Notes: generated by a model not told the origin, from the letters alone. A stretch of DNA of 64,000 bases from Hysterangium stoloniferum (GCA_015178975.1 WHVD01000117.1:186001-250000), one strand, 5' to 3'. Shown: positions 31,291 through 43,029, counted from the first letter of the stretch. Program-made: numbers and translations.

Positions 31291-31790
31291 ACGACGCGAC
31301 AATGTAGATGGGGGAGCGGCAGAACCGCTGATGGGAGCTTGCTGATAGTCGAAGACAGATTGACGAGATGTTGTCTGTAGGAACGGAGTATGGCTGAGTT
31401 CAATGGAGAACGGTCGAATTCACTGAGAATGGTCGAGTTCAACGGATTAGTTTTCAAGGGGATGCAAATACTTTCTTATGTCAATAGTGATACAATTTCT
31501 TTTCCATTCTGTGTCCCAACCTCCCTTGATTATGCCGTGTGATTGCAAGTTGGTATATGGGAATGCGGGAAGAAAGAAGAAGTAGGATTAACCGTCTGCT
31601 ACTCGGCATCGATTGATCCATGGTTTAGTTTGCCTTACATAGGCTGATAAAAAGTCCCTCGCGGTGGTTTACATAGATGTACTAGGCATTGTGAGTACAT
31701 AGACATACCTGTAGATTTAACTAGTTCTTGACAACTGTAGGTTTATTTACCTATCCATTAAATGGCATTATACCTGAATTCTAGGCTTAT

Positions 31791-32663
31791 CTCAAGTATA
31801 TATCTTATTCATAGAATAAATAATTGAATTTGACTTGACTTTATTTGACTCCATTGTTTGTTTGAGTTTATTATTATACAGCTCACCGTTGATGATGGCA
31901 ACATACATTTGGCAAGAAGGATTAGGTGATGTGCCCATGTGCGTGCATTAATAACTTCTAAAGTCTGCCAAGTGCACCCTTCTCCAGGGGCCAAGCCTAG
32001 AACTGGCGTGGGAGGATATTGCGCCGTTGGGGAGTGATGTGGCCGGTAAGTGGAGGGCGTGGACGCCCACGACGATATTTCAATATTATATCATATTAAT
32101 GAGTAGCCACCAACATCTTAATTCTGAAAAGATCGAAAGCAAGATTACTTACTGTTGTCATGGGGGGGCGCAAGGTTTAGCAGCCCCAACTGACAGTGGA
32201 ACTTCCCTTCGCCGAAGTACTGCTCTCGGACCTTCGGCTTCTGCCGACACCTTACCCTATTGGGAGTTGCCCAGGATATTGCAGTGGTATTCACACGACC
32301 TTATAATAGATTTGGATAGACACAAATGGACTCGGCATTCCCTGGCGCCTTGAACCGGATCACCGTCACGATTGCTTAACCGTCATACAGTCAACTCCCT
32401 CATAATGCATATCCCTCGGGATAGGCCCAGAAGTATATATTATCAGGGCGTATGGATTATCAGGGAGGTATTAACACGCATAGCGACTTGATTACTCCAG
32501 AATTCTATCGTTATTAGAGAGTTTGGGCTTGCAGTCACACTCATTCGCAATGATTGTGACAACAGTAATAGAACCCAAATTGAGAAAACCGCTTTTGGAC
32601 AACGAAACTTTCTAGCATATCTCCTCCATTGAACCCGATCATTCTCCGTCGAACTCAACCATT
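31791..32663. other. Intergenic, no supported gene
   Basis: Unique sequence after unit C. Contains AATTGAATTTGACTTGACTT-type AT-rich DNA and a pair of similar words (CCTTCGCCGAAG, CCTTCGGCTTCTGCC) near 32210. The largest open frame (32027-32353) has no recognisable features. Confidence 0.5.
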
Positions 32664-32762
32664 GTCCATTAAATCGACCCGCTTTCCATTAACTCGACCG
32701 TTTTCCATTAACTCGACCCGCTTTCCATTAACTCGACCCGCTTTCCATTAACTCGACCGTTC
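32664..32762 (+). repeat. 20 bp tandem repeat in the upstream region of gene D
   Basis: CTTTCCATTAACTCGACCCG is repeated about five times. Single, diverged versions (CCATTGAACTC, GAATTCGACCG) lie at the same place upstream of copies B and C, so the motif was amplified only in D. It could hold transcription-factor sites. Confidence 0.8.
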
Positions 32763-32867
32763 TGTCGAAATCGACTGCGTTTCTACAACCACGACATCTC
32801 GTCAATCTGTCTTCCAACACTCAGCAAGTTCCCATCAGCGGCCCTGCGGCGACTTCATTGTCACGCA

Positions 32868-35082
32868 ATGCTGGAACTACCCCAACGAGTGCTCCATCGA
32901 CCGCCAGTGATCCTGCCCCCACCAGGCAAAACAGCACTGTTGCTTATGCTGGCCAAAAGGCTCCCACTCCTGATAGAAGAAAGAATGCGACTCGATCCAT
33001 CAAAACGAACTAGCCCTGTAGCGGAGGTGCAGAGTGGTATAATCGTTTGGAGGTGGGCGGCGCACTGGAGTAGGGAAAGGAGCTGGGGGTATGTTCATGC
33101 AAGAACTCCGTAGTATCATTGTGCTGACCATGGCATCACGTTTCGACAGGATATCCTCGGTGCTGGCAATGCTATTCGTCGTTCTATCCGCCCTCGCAGG
33201 CCAGGGACTGGCTGCCGTTACTAGACATCGTCTCTCCGCAGCTCTAGATGTTGTTAGTCCGACGACGACGACGACAATAGATAAACTGATGGGCAAGTGT
33301 GTGTTGAGAACGGAAGTGCGTACAGGCAATGACATAGTTTAAGTCGTCAACTCACACATGTTATAGTTACCGCTTCAAGTGGTTATTGGTCGTCATGTCC
33401 CCGCTGTAGCTGTAGAAGGAATGGTTCCCCAGCTCTTCTCAGCGAAGATCGATACTATTGAGTTGAAAAGGGCGGATAATGGCTTGGAGAACGGGATGCG
33501 AAGAGTATGTGTCTCTTTTGCGAAACCAGTGGGTGTGCGTCTTTTTGCCCTTCATCAATCTACTAATGCAGGTCTTGTGCTTAGGTATCTCAAAGCAGCG
33601 CAGTGTTGGACGAAACACCCTTGGGTTCACGTATGCAGATAAATGATGGGCCGCAGTCGAAGCCGGCAACGCTGATAACAACTGTGAGCACAAACATTAA
33701 TATATAAGTGTAAGTCGTTCCACGCTCACATTGTTCCAGTCAAAGCCGTCTACAAGTGGATATCCCGAAAAATTCGTCGCCATGATAGAAGAAATAGACA
33801 CACGCCAAATGTATGCAGTTGGTGCAGCACACTGTAGAGCTTATGGTTCCAAAGGCCCACTGCCCTTCGCCGCTACAAAATATAATCAAACACCAGAGGT
33901 GGCTTGTTGTTTGCTGACGGCGGATAGATGGAGTCATCTTGAGCATCTCACTCGCAGTACATGCGACTGTCTTCCCGATGTTGCGGACCCCGCATTAGCA
34001 AGCACGGCACATATGTCCTGGTTCGATCCTTTCCATCGAGACGGCTATCTCAAACTACAACCAGATGTCACGAGCAACCCAGAGTGGCTCTTCATCGGCG
34101 CTTATTTAGAATTTTTGGGAAACAGAGGCTCTATAGGAATTGTCATACCTGATACACCGGAGGAAGATGGTCCCGCAGGAGCTCTAGAAGATGCTCGTCC
34201 CCCACCAAAGCCAGATTCGCAGTTTTCCCACGAGAATGTCGTAACACCAGCCACGTTAGATATACCCACAGGCGACGTTGGATTCTGTTCTTCCCATCGG
34301 GACAGTGACCTGAAAGCGAAGCAAATCATCGGCAACAGGTTATGGCTGATGTCCTCCGTCGACGTGGGGAGTGGCCGAATTGGGGGATGGTTTCTGGGTT
34401 TTCTTGATAAACTGGCTCTTTTTGGATCGCAGTGGAAGTTGACTCTTTGGAAATTAGCAGCACAGACAATACAGGTAAGAATAGGCACCTTGGAGTGATA
34501 AAAGCTGTTTTGACTCACCTACGTTCCAGGCAATGGTGCGTCGTTGGACTGCCCGACACGAGGGTGTTCAAGCATCAATGGCATGGCGAGAAGAAACGGG
34601 TTCATTCCAGTCGATGCGACTCCACCCCGCTCAAGTGATATACGCCATGAAGCACAACTATGACGGGTATCCGCCTTCCAAGAATCGAGTCAAGGATGTA
34701 AGGGCAAGGCGATGCATGAGACACAAGCGAATGAGGCAAGCCACGTATGGCTATGGTGGATGCATCTTGGGCGACGGTTTCTCAAGGACTAGTTTCGGTC
34801 ACGCTGCTGCTGTTGCCATATCGACTTCCGGAGCGAGTGTTACCGGGCCTGTGAAGGTGTGGTTGTGGCCTCTCCTATATCGTAAAATATGGAACATACT
34901 GGAGGCAGCATTCCGGTGAGCGGCTTCCTCTCCTGACAGAACAGCACTGGATCCTTACGCTGTATTCCAGCATCCAGGTGGTTCATGGTTGCAATCAGAA
35001 GCGTCACAGGCGCTCATCGAGTCTCTCAACCATCTCGAATTCCTCTAGCATCCCTTGGATTCAACATTCCTTGGCTTTTTAG
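32868..35082 (+). CDS. Family T, gene D: uncharacterised single-pass membrane protein, seven exons
   Basis: Proposed exons: 32868-33088, 33150-33315, 33367-33504, 33585-33683, 33740-34474, 34530-34915, 34971-35082 (about 618 aa). Every junction keeps frame; all introns start GT and end AG and are 51-80 nt, with sites such as TACTAAT before the exon 4 acceptor. Residues 1-74 are proline- and arginine-rich (RPPVILPPPGK), then one membrane segment (SSVLAMLFVVLSALAGQGLA), then the presumably external part with two related motifs (MSWFDPFHRDGYLKLQ and CSSHRDSDLKAKQIIGNRLW). No known domain is recognised. Homologues are copies B, C, E, F and G in this window; D has the longest C-terminal exon. The last exon's frame is the least certain. 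A 20 bp tandem repeat lies ~100 bp upstream. Confidence 0.6.
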
Positions 35083-35347
35083 ATAACACTAAGATTTCAA
35101 CAGATTAGTTACCAACATGTGCATAATTAAGTTCTATCCAAACCATAAATAAGCTGCTGGTCTCCCCAGTTTTTTAGGCACAATCGTTGCGAGAACCCAC
35201 AATAGACCTCCACACTGTCTTATTATGTAATCAAAGGTTTTGCAAATGCAGACAAGTCGTCAGTAAATGCTACGGCAGTAATTTTATTGGGCTTTGTTGT
35301 TTGTGTTGCAAGACAGGGTGCACGGCTTTGCCGGGTTCCTTTTGGGG

Positions 35348-35376
35348 TATCATATCATATCATATCATATCCTATA
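35348..35376 (+). repeat. Microsatellite ATATC
   Basis: About five to six units of a 5 bp motif (CATATCATATCATATC). Confidence 0.85.
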
Positions 35377-35954
35377 TCCTATAAAGTAAATCATTATCTG
35401 TCTCATATATGAAGTTGCTCTGTGGGTTGTGGGCGCCCCGCCAGTTGCCAACGCACTGTTTTTGGTAAAAAAAAAGATCTGCACAAAATGTGTTATTTGT
35501 CAAGAGCAATTTTGCCCTTGCTGTTGCCTCCACGGAAGCATAGTGTATTCTCAGAACCCCTTCTCTTGCCCCCTACCTTACATATTCCTGGATCCCCCAG
35601 GATTTCTGTTCCCCATCAGGAAAGTGGGAAGATCAGTAAGTATGCCATCTATATTGTCTAGAGCTATCTAGGAGAGCTAGCTAGCTTGGCTAAACTTGGC
35701 TAAACACCCTACTTTCATGAGATCCCTATTTACTAGTCAGTATAAAAGCTTACTATAGATCTAGGGAGTCTAGGAAGGCTAGGGAGTCTACATAGTGAGT
35801 GTAGACATTCCCAAATCCCTGATGTCCCTGTCTGAAGTAGGACATGACAATTGTGCAAGGGCACAGCACATAGGCTGAAGCCAAGTCCATCCTGCCTACC
35901 AGATTATCTGCTGGTTTCCCCAGAGACCCACCTGTAAGCTTGGAGCTCAACAAA

Positions 35955-36030
35955 ATCTCGGTGTGGTGGTAACACCCTTGCTATACATATATGCAAAAGA
36001 CCCTGGGTTCAGTCTGGCCATTCACTTTTT
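35955..36030 (+). other. tRNA-derived (SINE-like) Pol III promoter candidate
   Basis: GGTGTGGTGGTAACACC (35960-35976) folds like a D arm and resembles an A box. TTGC...GCAA resembles an anticodon arm. GGGTTCAGTC (36005-36014) resembles a B box at tRNA-like spacing, and TTTTTT follows at about 36026. The acceptor strands do not pair, so it is not a working tRNA. A SINE head or relic is the simplest reading. Confidence 0.4.
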
Positions 36031-36899
36031 TACACTTTAACAATGAGGCATCTGTGATTCAACATAGGAAATCAGAAGGGGGACAACACAGCCCAGCTCA
36101 GCTCTTGCATCCTGTGTTGAAATAAAAGTATTAGATTAGCATGATATGTAATCAAGAACATATGTAGTATCCAGCTGAAGCACCTGTACAGTTCAGGAAC
36201 ATGGACATATGAGATACTTTAGTTTAGCATGCACTAGTGTAATCTTTCAGTGGAGTTACCACTCACTGAGAGTCTTTTTATTATTAATAGAACTATGCCT
36301 ATAATTTTAACATCTTGTGCAGGATTTCCCCATCCTGGTTGCGAAATCTATATACATAATATGAAAGATTAGGTGTGCCCAGCATTGACCCAAACAGCAT
36401 TCTATCTCTGAAGGGAAAATTAATAAACACACGCCGCGTATTCGACCAAGAGATGACTAACGCAGTCAAAGATAGACCTAAATGGCAAGTATTAAATGTA
36501 GATCACCTAAAATATACACCCCACATAGGTGATTTTGTGAGGAGGGTTTCAAGCTCTTTGATGTCTTATAATTTACCGAGATAAATTCACATATAAATAT
36601 GCAGTATTGACTTCGTAATTATCAACTTGTTTGGGACCACCTCATCATTTTTGCTAGAATATAACCAGGCCAGTAAGTACTGGTCGTATCATAAAATTAA
36701 TAATTGACCAATCAACAATTTTGATTTAAAATCGAACAATGCTGCCAGTTTCTTTACTTGACTTTGTATATATGAACTTTGCTATATGCCACCTACACAA
36801 ACTGTTGGAAGAGAAGACTATCTTTCAATGCTTTACATAATTATGATTTGAACGTGGGAAATTTATTTAGGTAAGCGTCCAGAGTGGAGACGAAAGTTA

Positions 36900-38358
36900 A
36901 AGAGAGGTGAGTTTCAGACGGGTGGTATGAATCGATTCTTAAAAGGCGGATAGTTGTGACAGTGCTTCATCGCATATTGGAACTGCATCTACTCGAACGG
37001 ACCCGTTGCTTCTTGCCTTCCCAATCTTCCTTGAGTACCTCAACATCAAGCGGTTGCCTGGCATGTAAGTGAGTCAAATAAACATCTATTGTCTAACGTG
37101 CTCACTATTATCAATGGTACCAATTGCCAGCTTCAGTTGCGACCCAACAAGAACCCGTCCTCGGTTGATGATGGTTCGTTGTGATTTCAGATGCCCGTCT
37201 CGATGGGAAGAATAGTACCAGGGTAAATGTACTATGGTGACCGAAATGGTATCCATGCTATCGGGATGACAGTCGCACGCATTGTGACAGCGATACTGGA
37301 GTCCATCCCCGCCGGGGGACAATAAGTAACCTGTGGAATTTGATTATATTTCGTCAAGGGCAGGGATTCTTCCAAGCTGTCAACGCCGCGGTGAGCTATT
37401 TCGCCTGCGTATGTTTGGCGCGTATAAATTCCCTCTATCATGGCGATTGGTCTTCTGGACCATCCACTATCAGGCGGCTTTGGCTATTAACAATACAGGC
37501 ATGAAATGACTTTACATCATGCATCGTTGTTTGTACTTACGTTCGTTGCTAGCGTCAGCCCGTCCAGCAGGCCATCAGTGCTCCTAATGCAGGGATTCAA
37601 GGAGATTTCGTTCAGAATTGCGGCGCTTTGAGAGACCTGAAGGATAATGGCCTTCATTAGCATGCCGGTGAAACACGAACGGCGACACCCACATCTCTAA
37701 GGCATTTCGCACAATAGATGTGTGTTTTCCCCGTTGTGTTCTCCAAGCCATTATCAACCTTTCTCAAGTCAGTAACGTCCATCTTCGCCGAGCGCCAGGG
37801 ACTCGTTCCTCTTCCAGCTGGGACACTGCGACCGATAACCTCATGAGACGGCAACTATAACATATATGGGTTAAAGGGCCTTCAACTCTGAAATACCCTA
37901 TACATACCCTTATGTTCACCACACAGTTACCCATGGGTCCATCTGTCGTCGGCAGCGCCAGACGAACAACATCTAGAGTTACGGGAAGATGAGCTCTCGC
38001 AACGGCGGTCAATCCTTGGTGTGCGATGATGCATAGCACGATGAGCAGCACTGCTAGCACCGAGGACATTCTGTAGGAACGTGATGCCATGGTCAGCATA
38101 ATGGCAATTAGGATGACTTTTGTGAACATGCCCCCAGCGTTGCTCCCAATTCCCGTTCCCTATCCACCTCCAGCCCTTCCGCGCCATTTGCGCCTCCGCC
38201 ACGGGCTTAGGTCGTTCGGATGGACCGAGTAGTGTTATTTCTCCGATCTGACGATACTCTGGGAGGCTTTTGACCAGCATGGACAATTCTGCTGGTTTGC
38301 CTGGTGGAGGCAGAAGGACTGGCGGTCGGGGAGGTGCGCGCTGAGGCATTCCCAACAT
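36900..38358 (-). pseudogene. Family T, copy E (decayed; internal deletion)
   Basis: Exons on the minus strand: 38358-38132 (MLGMPQRAPPRPPVLLPPPG), 38070-37908 (membrane segment SSVLAVLLIVLCIIAHQGLT), 37854 onward (LPSHEVIGRSVPAGRGT), 37636-37541 (VSQSAAILNEISLNPC) and a later exon from ~37485 starting PKPPDSGWSRRPIAMIEG. The first two exon joins keep phase with D and G. A frameshift occurs near 37320. The two internal motifs seen in D and G (YSSH...LK.Q) are reduced to one (YYSSHRDGHLKSQRTIINRG), with direct passage to the region before the exon end. A remnant of D's exon 6 lies at about 37065-36900. The first intron would start GC rather than GT. Confidence 0.65.
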
Positions 38359-38581
38359 CTCCTGATGATGAGGTTGGCGTGGAGCCGCTGGTGGAAAGCT
38401 GTTGGATGTTGGAAGACAGTTTGACGAGATGTTGTGGGTGGAGGGGCGAACAGTGGTCGAGTTAGCAGGAGATCGAAAGTACACCCTCACTCTTATATAG
38501 GCAATCATTCTGACTTTTCTTGTCATTACAAAACCAAAAGTCCCCCGCGAAAAGCGCGATAACTTGGGGCTTTTTTTTTTT

Positions 38582-38637
38582 CCCATGGTGTATGTGCTGT
38601 GCTTAATATCCCATGGTGTATGTGCTGTGCTTAATAC
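38582..38637 (+). repeat. Direct repeat, 28 bp x 2
   Basis: CCCATGGTGTATGTGCTGTG plus CTTAATAT/C occurs twice head to tail upstream of copy E. Confidence 0.9.
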
Positions 38638-39442
38638 GGAGGCTGTCTTCGGCACCAGGGCATAGACACGCACGTGAGGTATGGGTGAGATAAAAGAAGC
38701 CCCGAAATCGGCAATGACTTTGTTCGTCCAAGATTGACTGCTTCTCATAGTGATAAATTTCATCAAGTATCGAATCATAATATCACCCATATTTAGTAAA
38801 AACACTCATAAAAATAAATAAAATACCTGCATGTTCAGCCTGATCCAGCCCACCAAGACTCCAGCATTTACCAATGGGTGCATACATAAATCTATACTGT
38901 GCACCACCTTAATGAAAGCAGTGTCGCCAATATTTGGTGGTACCTAACTCTATATTAGCATCTTCCACAAACTCATCAAGACTTCGTGGCAGTCGTCCCT
39001 TTAAGGGCATGGGATCAATCCTGTGATTCGTGATGTCTTCCTCTGTCTCGTCGTCACTTTCTTGATACCTTTCACTTCCTCATGCGCTTTGTTCCTCCTC
39101 ATGCCCACCACATTTTGAGGACATCACAATAACTGATTAGTTTACCGGTATATGGCATCACAAACATGACGCTTTCCTAGCGCTCGATGCATGTAATACT
39201 TCGAACACTATGCATCTCTGTCGTTTGTTCGTGACTCTGGGGGCAAGCGAATAGAGTTCTATTGCGTCGCCACCGCTCTTTGGCGTGACCAGAAAAGATC
39301 GGCGGTGCCCACGCCGGCGGAAGCGAAAATGCATGAAGTCAACCGAATATAGCTAGGTAAGCGGAAGGGTGGGTGTAAAAATTTTGAGCGGAACTCGAAG
39401 TCTTTGAGTGCGGAATTGAGACGGGACGAGATGGAAAGGTAT
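38638..39442. other. Intergenic segment duplicated upstream of copy F
   Basis: 38750-38990 matches 41995-42247 and 38965-39130 matches 42485-42665, at a spacing of about 3.26 kb. In the second location the two parts are separated by a ~240 bp extra stretch. No gene. Confidence 0.65.
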
Positions 39443-39779
39443 CACCGGGATAACCCCCTCTCCAAAAATTTTTAGGATCCTTAGTAGAGCCTTATTTTAT
39501 ATAAACTCCAATTGAATCCTTATAAGAATTAAAATTGATTAGGGATCTTTTGAGGATCCTAAAGTTTATTGGATTCTAAACCCTGCAATCACATGTTAGA
39601 TCCTTTAACCAATTTTAACTCGGTTATGTTTTAAGATCCAAAAGTTTGTTGGATTCTAAACCCGCCAATCACATGTACTTTAAATCGGTTAATGATCCGA
39701 TGAGTGATTGGCGGAATTTATATAAAATAAGCCTCTACTAAGGATCCTAAAAATTCTTGGAGCAAGGCTTTTCCCGGTG
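39443..39779. mobile_element. MITE, 337 bp, CACCGGGA termini, TSD TAT
   Basis: The left end CACCGGGATAACCCC and right end (read inversely) CACCGGGAAAAGCC continue into a well-matched inverted repeat: AATTTTTAGGATCCTTAGTA followed by GAG(C/G)CTTATTTTATATAAA. TAT occurs at 39440-39442 and 39780-39782. It contains no coding sequence. The 3 bp TSD with CAC..GTG ends suggests a CACTA-like family, but the internal end sequence is unrelated to the large element at 21823. Confidence 0.85.
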
Positions 39780-39924
39780 TATGTAATATGGAATGCGGTA
39801 TATATGCATAAGGATAGGAGAGAACAAAGGGGGAAATAGAGCGGGGAGACCAAAGAAATAATGCGTAGCTTTGTTTGATAATATCACGTGCCTCCTTTAG
39901 AGAAAATAATAAACCATCTATCGA

Positions 39925-41885
39925 TTATGAGCGCTCAACTCAATGAGCGCTTGTGAATTAGTCGCCATGTCATCTTCAAGTTTGATCCAACTCCTTGTCC
40001 TTGCATCCTTAAATCAATTCTCAGCCAGCAGACAATGGCCGTAGACGCTACATAGTGTATATTACTTCAGGATGGACTTTGCGTCGCCTTGAATGGATCT
40101 GTGTCTTCTATGCTTGCAATTGATCCTTGACCTTTCCATCGAGCTGCCCTATAAGACGGCATTAGATATAATATAATGATATATAAGTGAGTTGAAATTA
40201 TTTCGATCACCCCAAAGTGCTTATACTTACCTCTCCAACTGCTTCTGCAAACTCCCAAAGAAGCGTCTCCAACCTCCACCCGACTTGAATTGGTTTATCA
40301 AGGGAACCAATAAACTACCCTCGTACTCTGCCATCTTGCACATGGACCGAGTATACAGACCGCAATATACTGGCGATGGTCTGATTCGTTTGAACGTCAC
40401 CGTACGGATGGGAAGAATAGACCTCCGAGTCGTCTGTGGGAATATGTAGCGTAGCTGATGCTGCCATACCGACCACGTTCTCAAAGCGAAGCTGCCAATA
40501 TGACCCCGCCAGGGAACGAGAGACTGCCTGATTTCCCGTTGTACCATCTTCTGCGGGCGTATCAGGCATGCCCATTCCGTCCCTATGCACATAAGCGCCG
40601 AGGGAACGCCAAAGCATGTTGATGACGGATTGTTGTGGTTTGAGATGTGCAGCTTGATGGGAAGAATAGAACCGGGACATGTGTACCGTGCTTTTTGGTA
40701 CGGTATCCACGACATCGGAACATGGTCGGATACATTGTGACAGGGATGCTTAAGACGAGTCCGTTCATCCGCCGTCTCCGGACAACAAGAAACCCCTTGA
40801 GCTTGATTATACTTCGCGTTAGAGAGCAGGGCGTGTTCGAAGTTGTAAGCCCTGCTCTTAGCTATAGGTCCCCCGGAATCATCACCTTCAGGCGGCTTTG
40901 ACTACGTAAGCATAAAATGACTTCATCATGCGTTGTTGGCTGTACTTACATTCGTTGTTAACGGCAGCCCGTCGAACAGGTTACCAGTCCTCTCAATGCA
41001 GAAATCCAAGGAGGTTTCGTTCGGAATTGCGATACCTTGAGAGACCTGAAGGATAATGGCCTTCAATAGTAGGTCGATGAAACACGAAAAGACGACATTC
41101 ACCTCTGTAAAGCGTTTGACACGATATATGCGTGTTATCCACGTTGTGTTCTCCAAACTATTGTCTGTCTTTCTCAATTTAACAACGCCAAACTGCACTG
41201 AGCGCCAGGCATTCGGTCCTTGTGTAGCTGAGCCATGGTGACCAATAATGTCATGAGGCTGCAACTATAACATTCGTGAGTTAAACCGACTTTGAGCTTG
41301 CCATGGCCTGTACATAAGTACCTTTGTTCTCAACACACATTTACCCATAGGTCCATGTATTGTTGTCGGTGGCGCCGAACGAACAACGCCTAGAGCTACG
41401 GCAAGATGATGTCTTGCGGTAGCGCACAGTCCTTGATATGCGATTACGAATAGAACGAGTAGCATCGTGAACAGCCAGGATGTCCTAAACGTGATGTCAT
41501 GGTCAGCAGAATGACGGTTGGGGATGACTTTGGCGCATATACCATACGCTCGAGCACCCCATCCACCTCCGCGCCCCCACCATGGGCTTAGGTCGTCCGG
41601 ATGGACCGAGTAGCGTTACTCCCCCGCCCTGATGATACTGCAGGAGCCCTCCGACCAGCATGGATGGTCCCGCTGGTTTGGGAGGTAGAGGGAGAAGCAC
41701 TGGCGGTGGACGGGTTGCTCGTTGAGGCGTTTCTGATATCTTGTGACGATGAGGACGGCGTGGAACCGCTGGTAGAACCCTGCTTGGCGTTGGAAGACAG
41801 ATTGATGAGATGTTGTGGGTGGAGAGGTAAGAGTAGCTGAGTTAGCGAGTGCTACGAAACAAACCTCCTTATATACATCATGCAA
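39925..41885. repeat. Segmental tandem duplication, left copy (partner 43215-45180)
   Basis: The segment carrying copy F matches the one carrying gene G over ~1.95 kb at a constant offset of about 3.29 kb. The right copy lacks neither end. Copy E is a more diverged earlier member at similar spacing. Confidence 0.85.
40067..41739 (-). pseudogene. Family T, copy F (decayed)
   Basis: Collinear with G but with three lesions. The start codon is ATA at 41737-41739 (G has ATG). In the long exon a C is missing from GTTCCCGATG (reads GTTCCGATG near 40710), shifting frame. A TAG replaces TGG after QDGRVRG near 40317. The membrane exon is kept (SWLFTMLLVLFVIAYQGL). The segment that is an intron in D is open in frame here (through LLLKAIILQVSQGIAIPN). 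Confidence 0.75.
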
Positions 41886-42787
41886 TCGTCCTTTCTGCCC
41901 TCAAACCGGCTCAGTGGTCCCGTCCATATTCTTAATCGGTGCAAAATGGCTGTGCTTCCGCGCGGTCGGCTCAGGGCCGTGAGGAAGATGACATTGCTTC
42001 TCATAGTAGTGATAAAGTTCATCTAGTAAGTATCGAATCAATGTATCACCTATATTTAGTAAAAACACTCATAAAAGTAAATAAAATACCTGCATGTTCA
42101 CACCCTGATCCAGCCCACCAAGACTCCAGCATTTACCAATGGGTGCATACATAAATTTATACTGTGCGCCACCTTGATGAAAGCACTGTGTCGCCAATAT
42201 TTGGTGGTACCTAACTCTATATTAGCATCTTCCACAAACGCATCAAGTCATGAGATATAAGGCACCTTGGGCTACAAAGTCAATCGGCTCCAGTTCCTGT
42301 ACAAAAGCTTCAAGAAACCTCATCCAAGTATTCATGTAAAAATGCATGTTTACTGAAGGCGTCTCTGGTTGCAGATGAATTTCATATTTGCTGTCAGCTC
42401 ATTCCCTTGCTCACTCCTCACAGTTGTATGTTTTCAGGCACCTATCACTTTCCATACATTTAGTAGTTTGTATTAGTGAAATGTAATCTGATTGTGCGTT
42501 GAATCAACTTCGTGGCAGTCGTCCCTTTAAGGGCATAGAATCAATCCTGTCTGGATTCATGATGTCTCCTTCCTCTATCTCGTCACCACTTTCTTGACAC
42601 CTTTCACTTCCTCATGCACTTTGTTCATCCTCATCTCATGCCCACCACATTTTGAGGACATTGTTAACTTCTCAGAGAAATATGACCAGATCTTGAGAGG
42701 ATGAGTGCAGTACAGTCTGAGTGATATTGTAGGATTATAAATGCATAGAAGGGTCTCATGTGTAACTATGGGATTATATACTCAGAA

Positions 42788-43029
42788 TGTTAGAGTATGA
42801 TACTATAGCTTTAACATAATCTATTATGATCTTTATATTTTTCTAATATCTGTAGTATTTTTCCCAGCACTGTAGGTACAGTATTGAGTGAGTTACCTTA
42901 GGTTGGAATATAGGTGCTTAGATAAGCACCTAGTAGTATTAGTCCACTGTGGGTGTGGGAAAGTCTCCTTGTTTACTTTCCAATCACACTCACAGGTGTT
43001 CTGCAAAGTGCTATTCAACTGTTTCAACA
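42788..43029 (+). mobile_element. Solo LTR of the Copia family, 242 bp, TSD CAGAA
   Basis: TGTTAGAGTATGATACTATA...TTCAACTGTTTCAACA matches the 305 bp Copia LTR at 19356 but is diverged and shorter; one of the two TTTACTTTCC blocks is missing. CAGAA lies at 42783-42787 and 43030-43034. Confidence 0.93.

Larger units (their letters stand above)
17339..31790. repeat. Tandem duplication, unit C (~4.0 kb plus 10.4 kb Copia insertion)
   Basis: After removing 19356-29778 the unit is ~4.03 kb and collinear with unit B along its whole length. It begins around 17339 and ends around 31790, where similarity stops. The duplication predates the Copia insertion, because unit B has the empty site (TATGGCTGCTTG at about 15336). 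Confidence 0.9.
35083..36899. other. Intergenic, repeat relics, no supported gene
   Basis: Contains an ATATC microsatellite, a Gypsy-LTR-like motif shared with 585-603 (at 35865-35882), and a tRNA-like Pol III segment (35955-36030). The rest is AT-rich with no convincing open frame. Confidence 0.5.

Noticed and set aside
32027..32353. 108 codon plus-strand open frame
   Set aside because: Unique, featureless and located in repeat-flank DNA; composition not convincing.
33130..33315. Family T start at ATGGCATCACG (signal-peptide start)
   Set aside because: This ATG lies within the first intron in B, C and E-like copies; the CAG/TTTAG acceptor just after it is conserved and joins exon 1 in phase in D, E, F and G.
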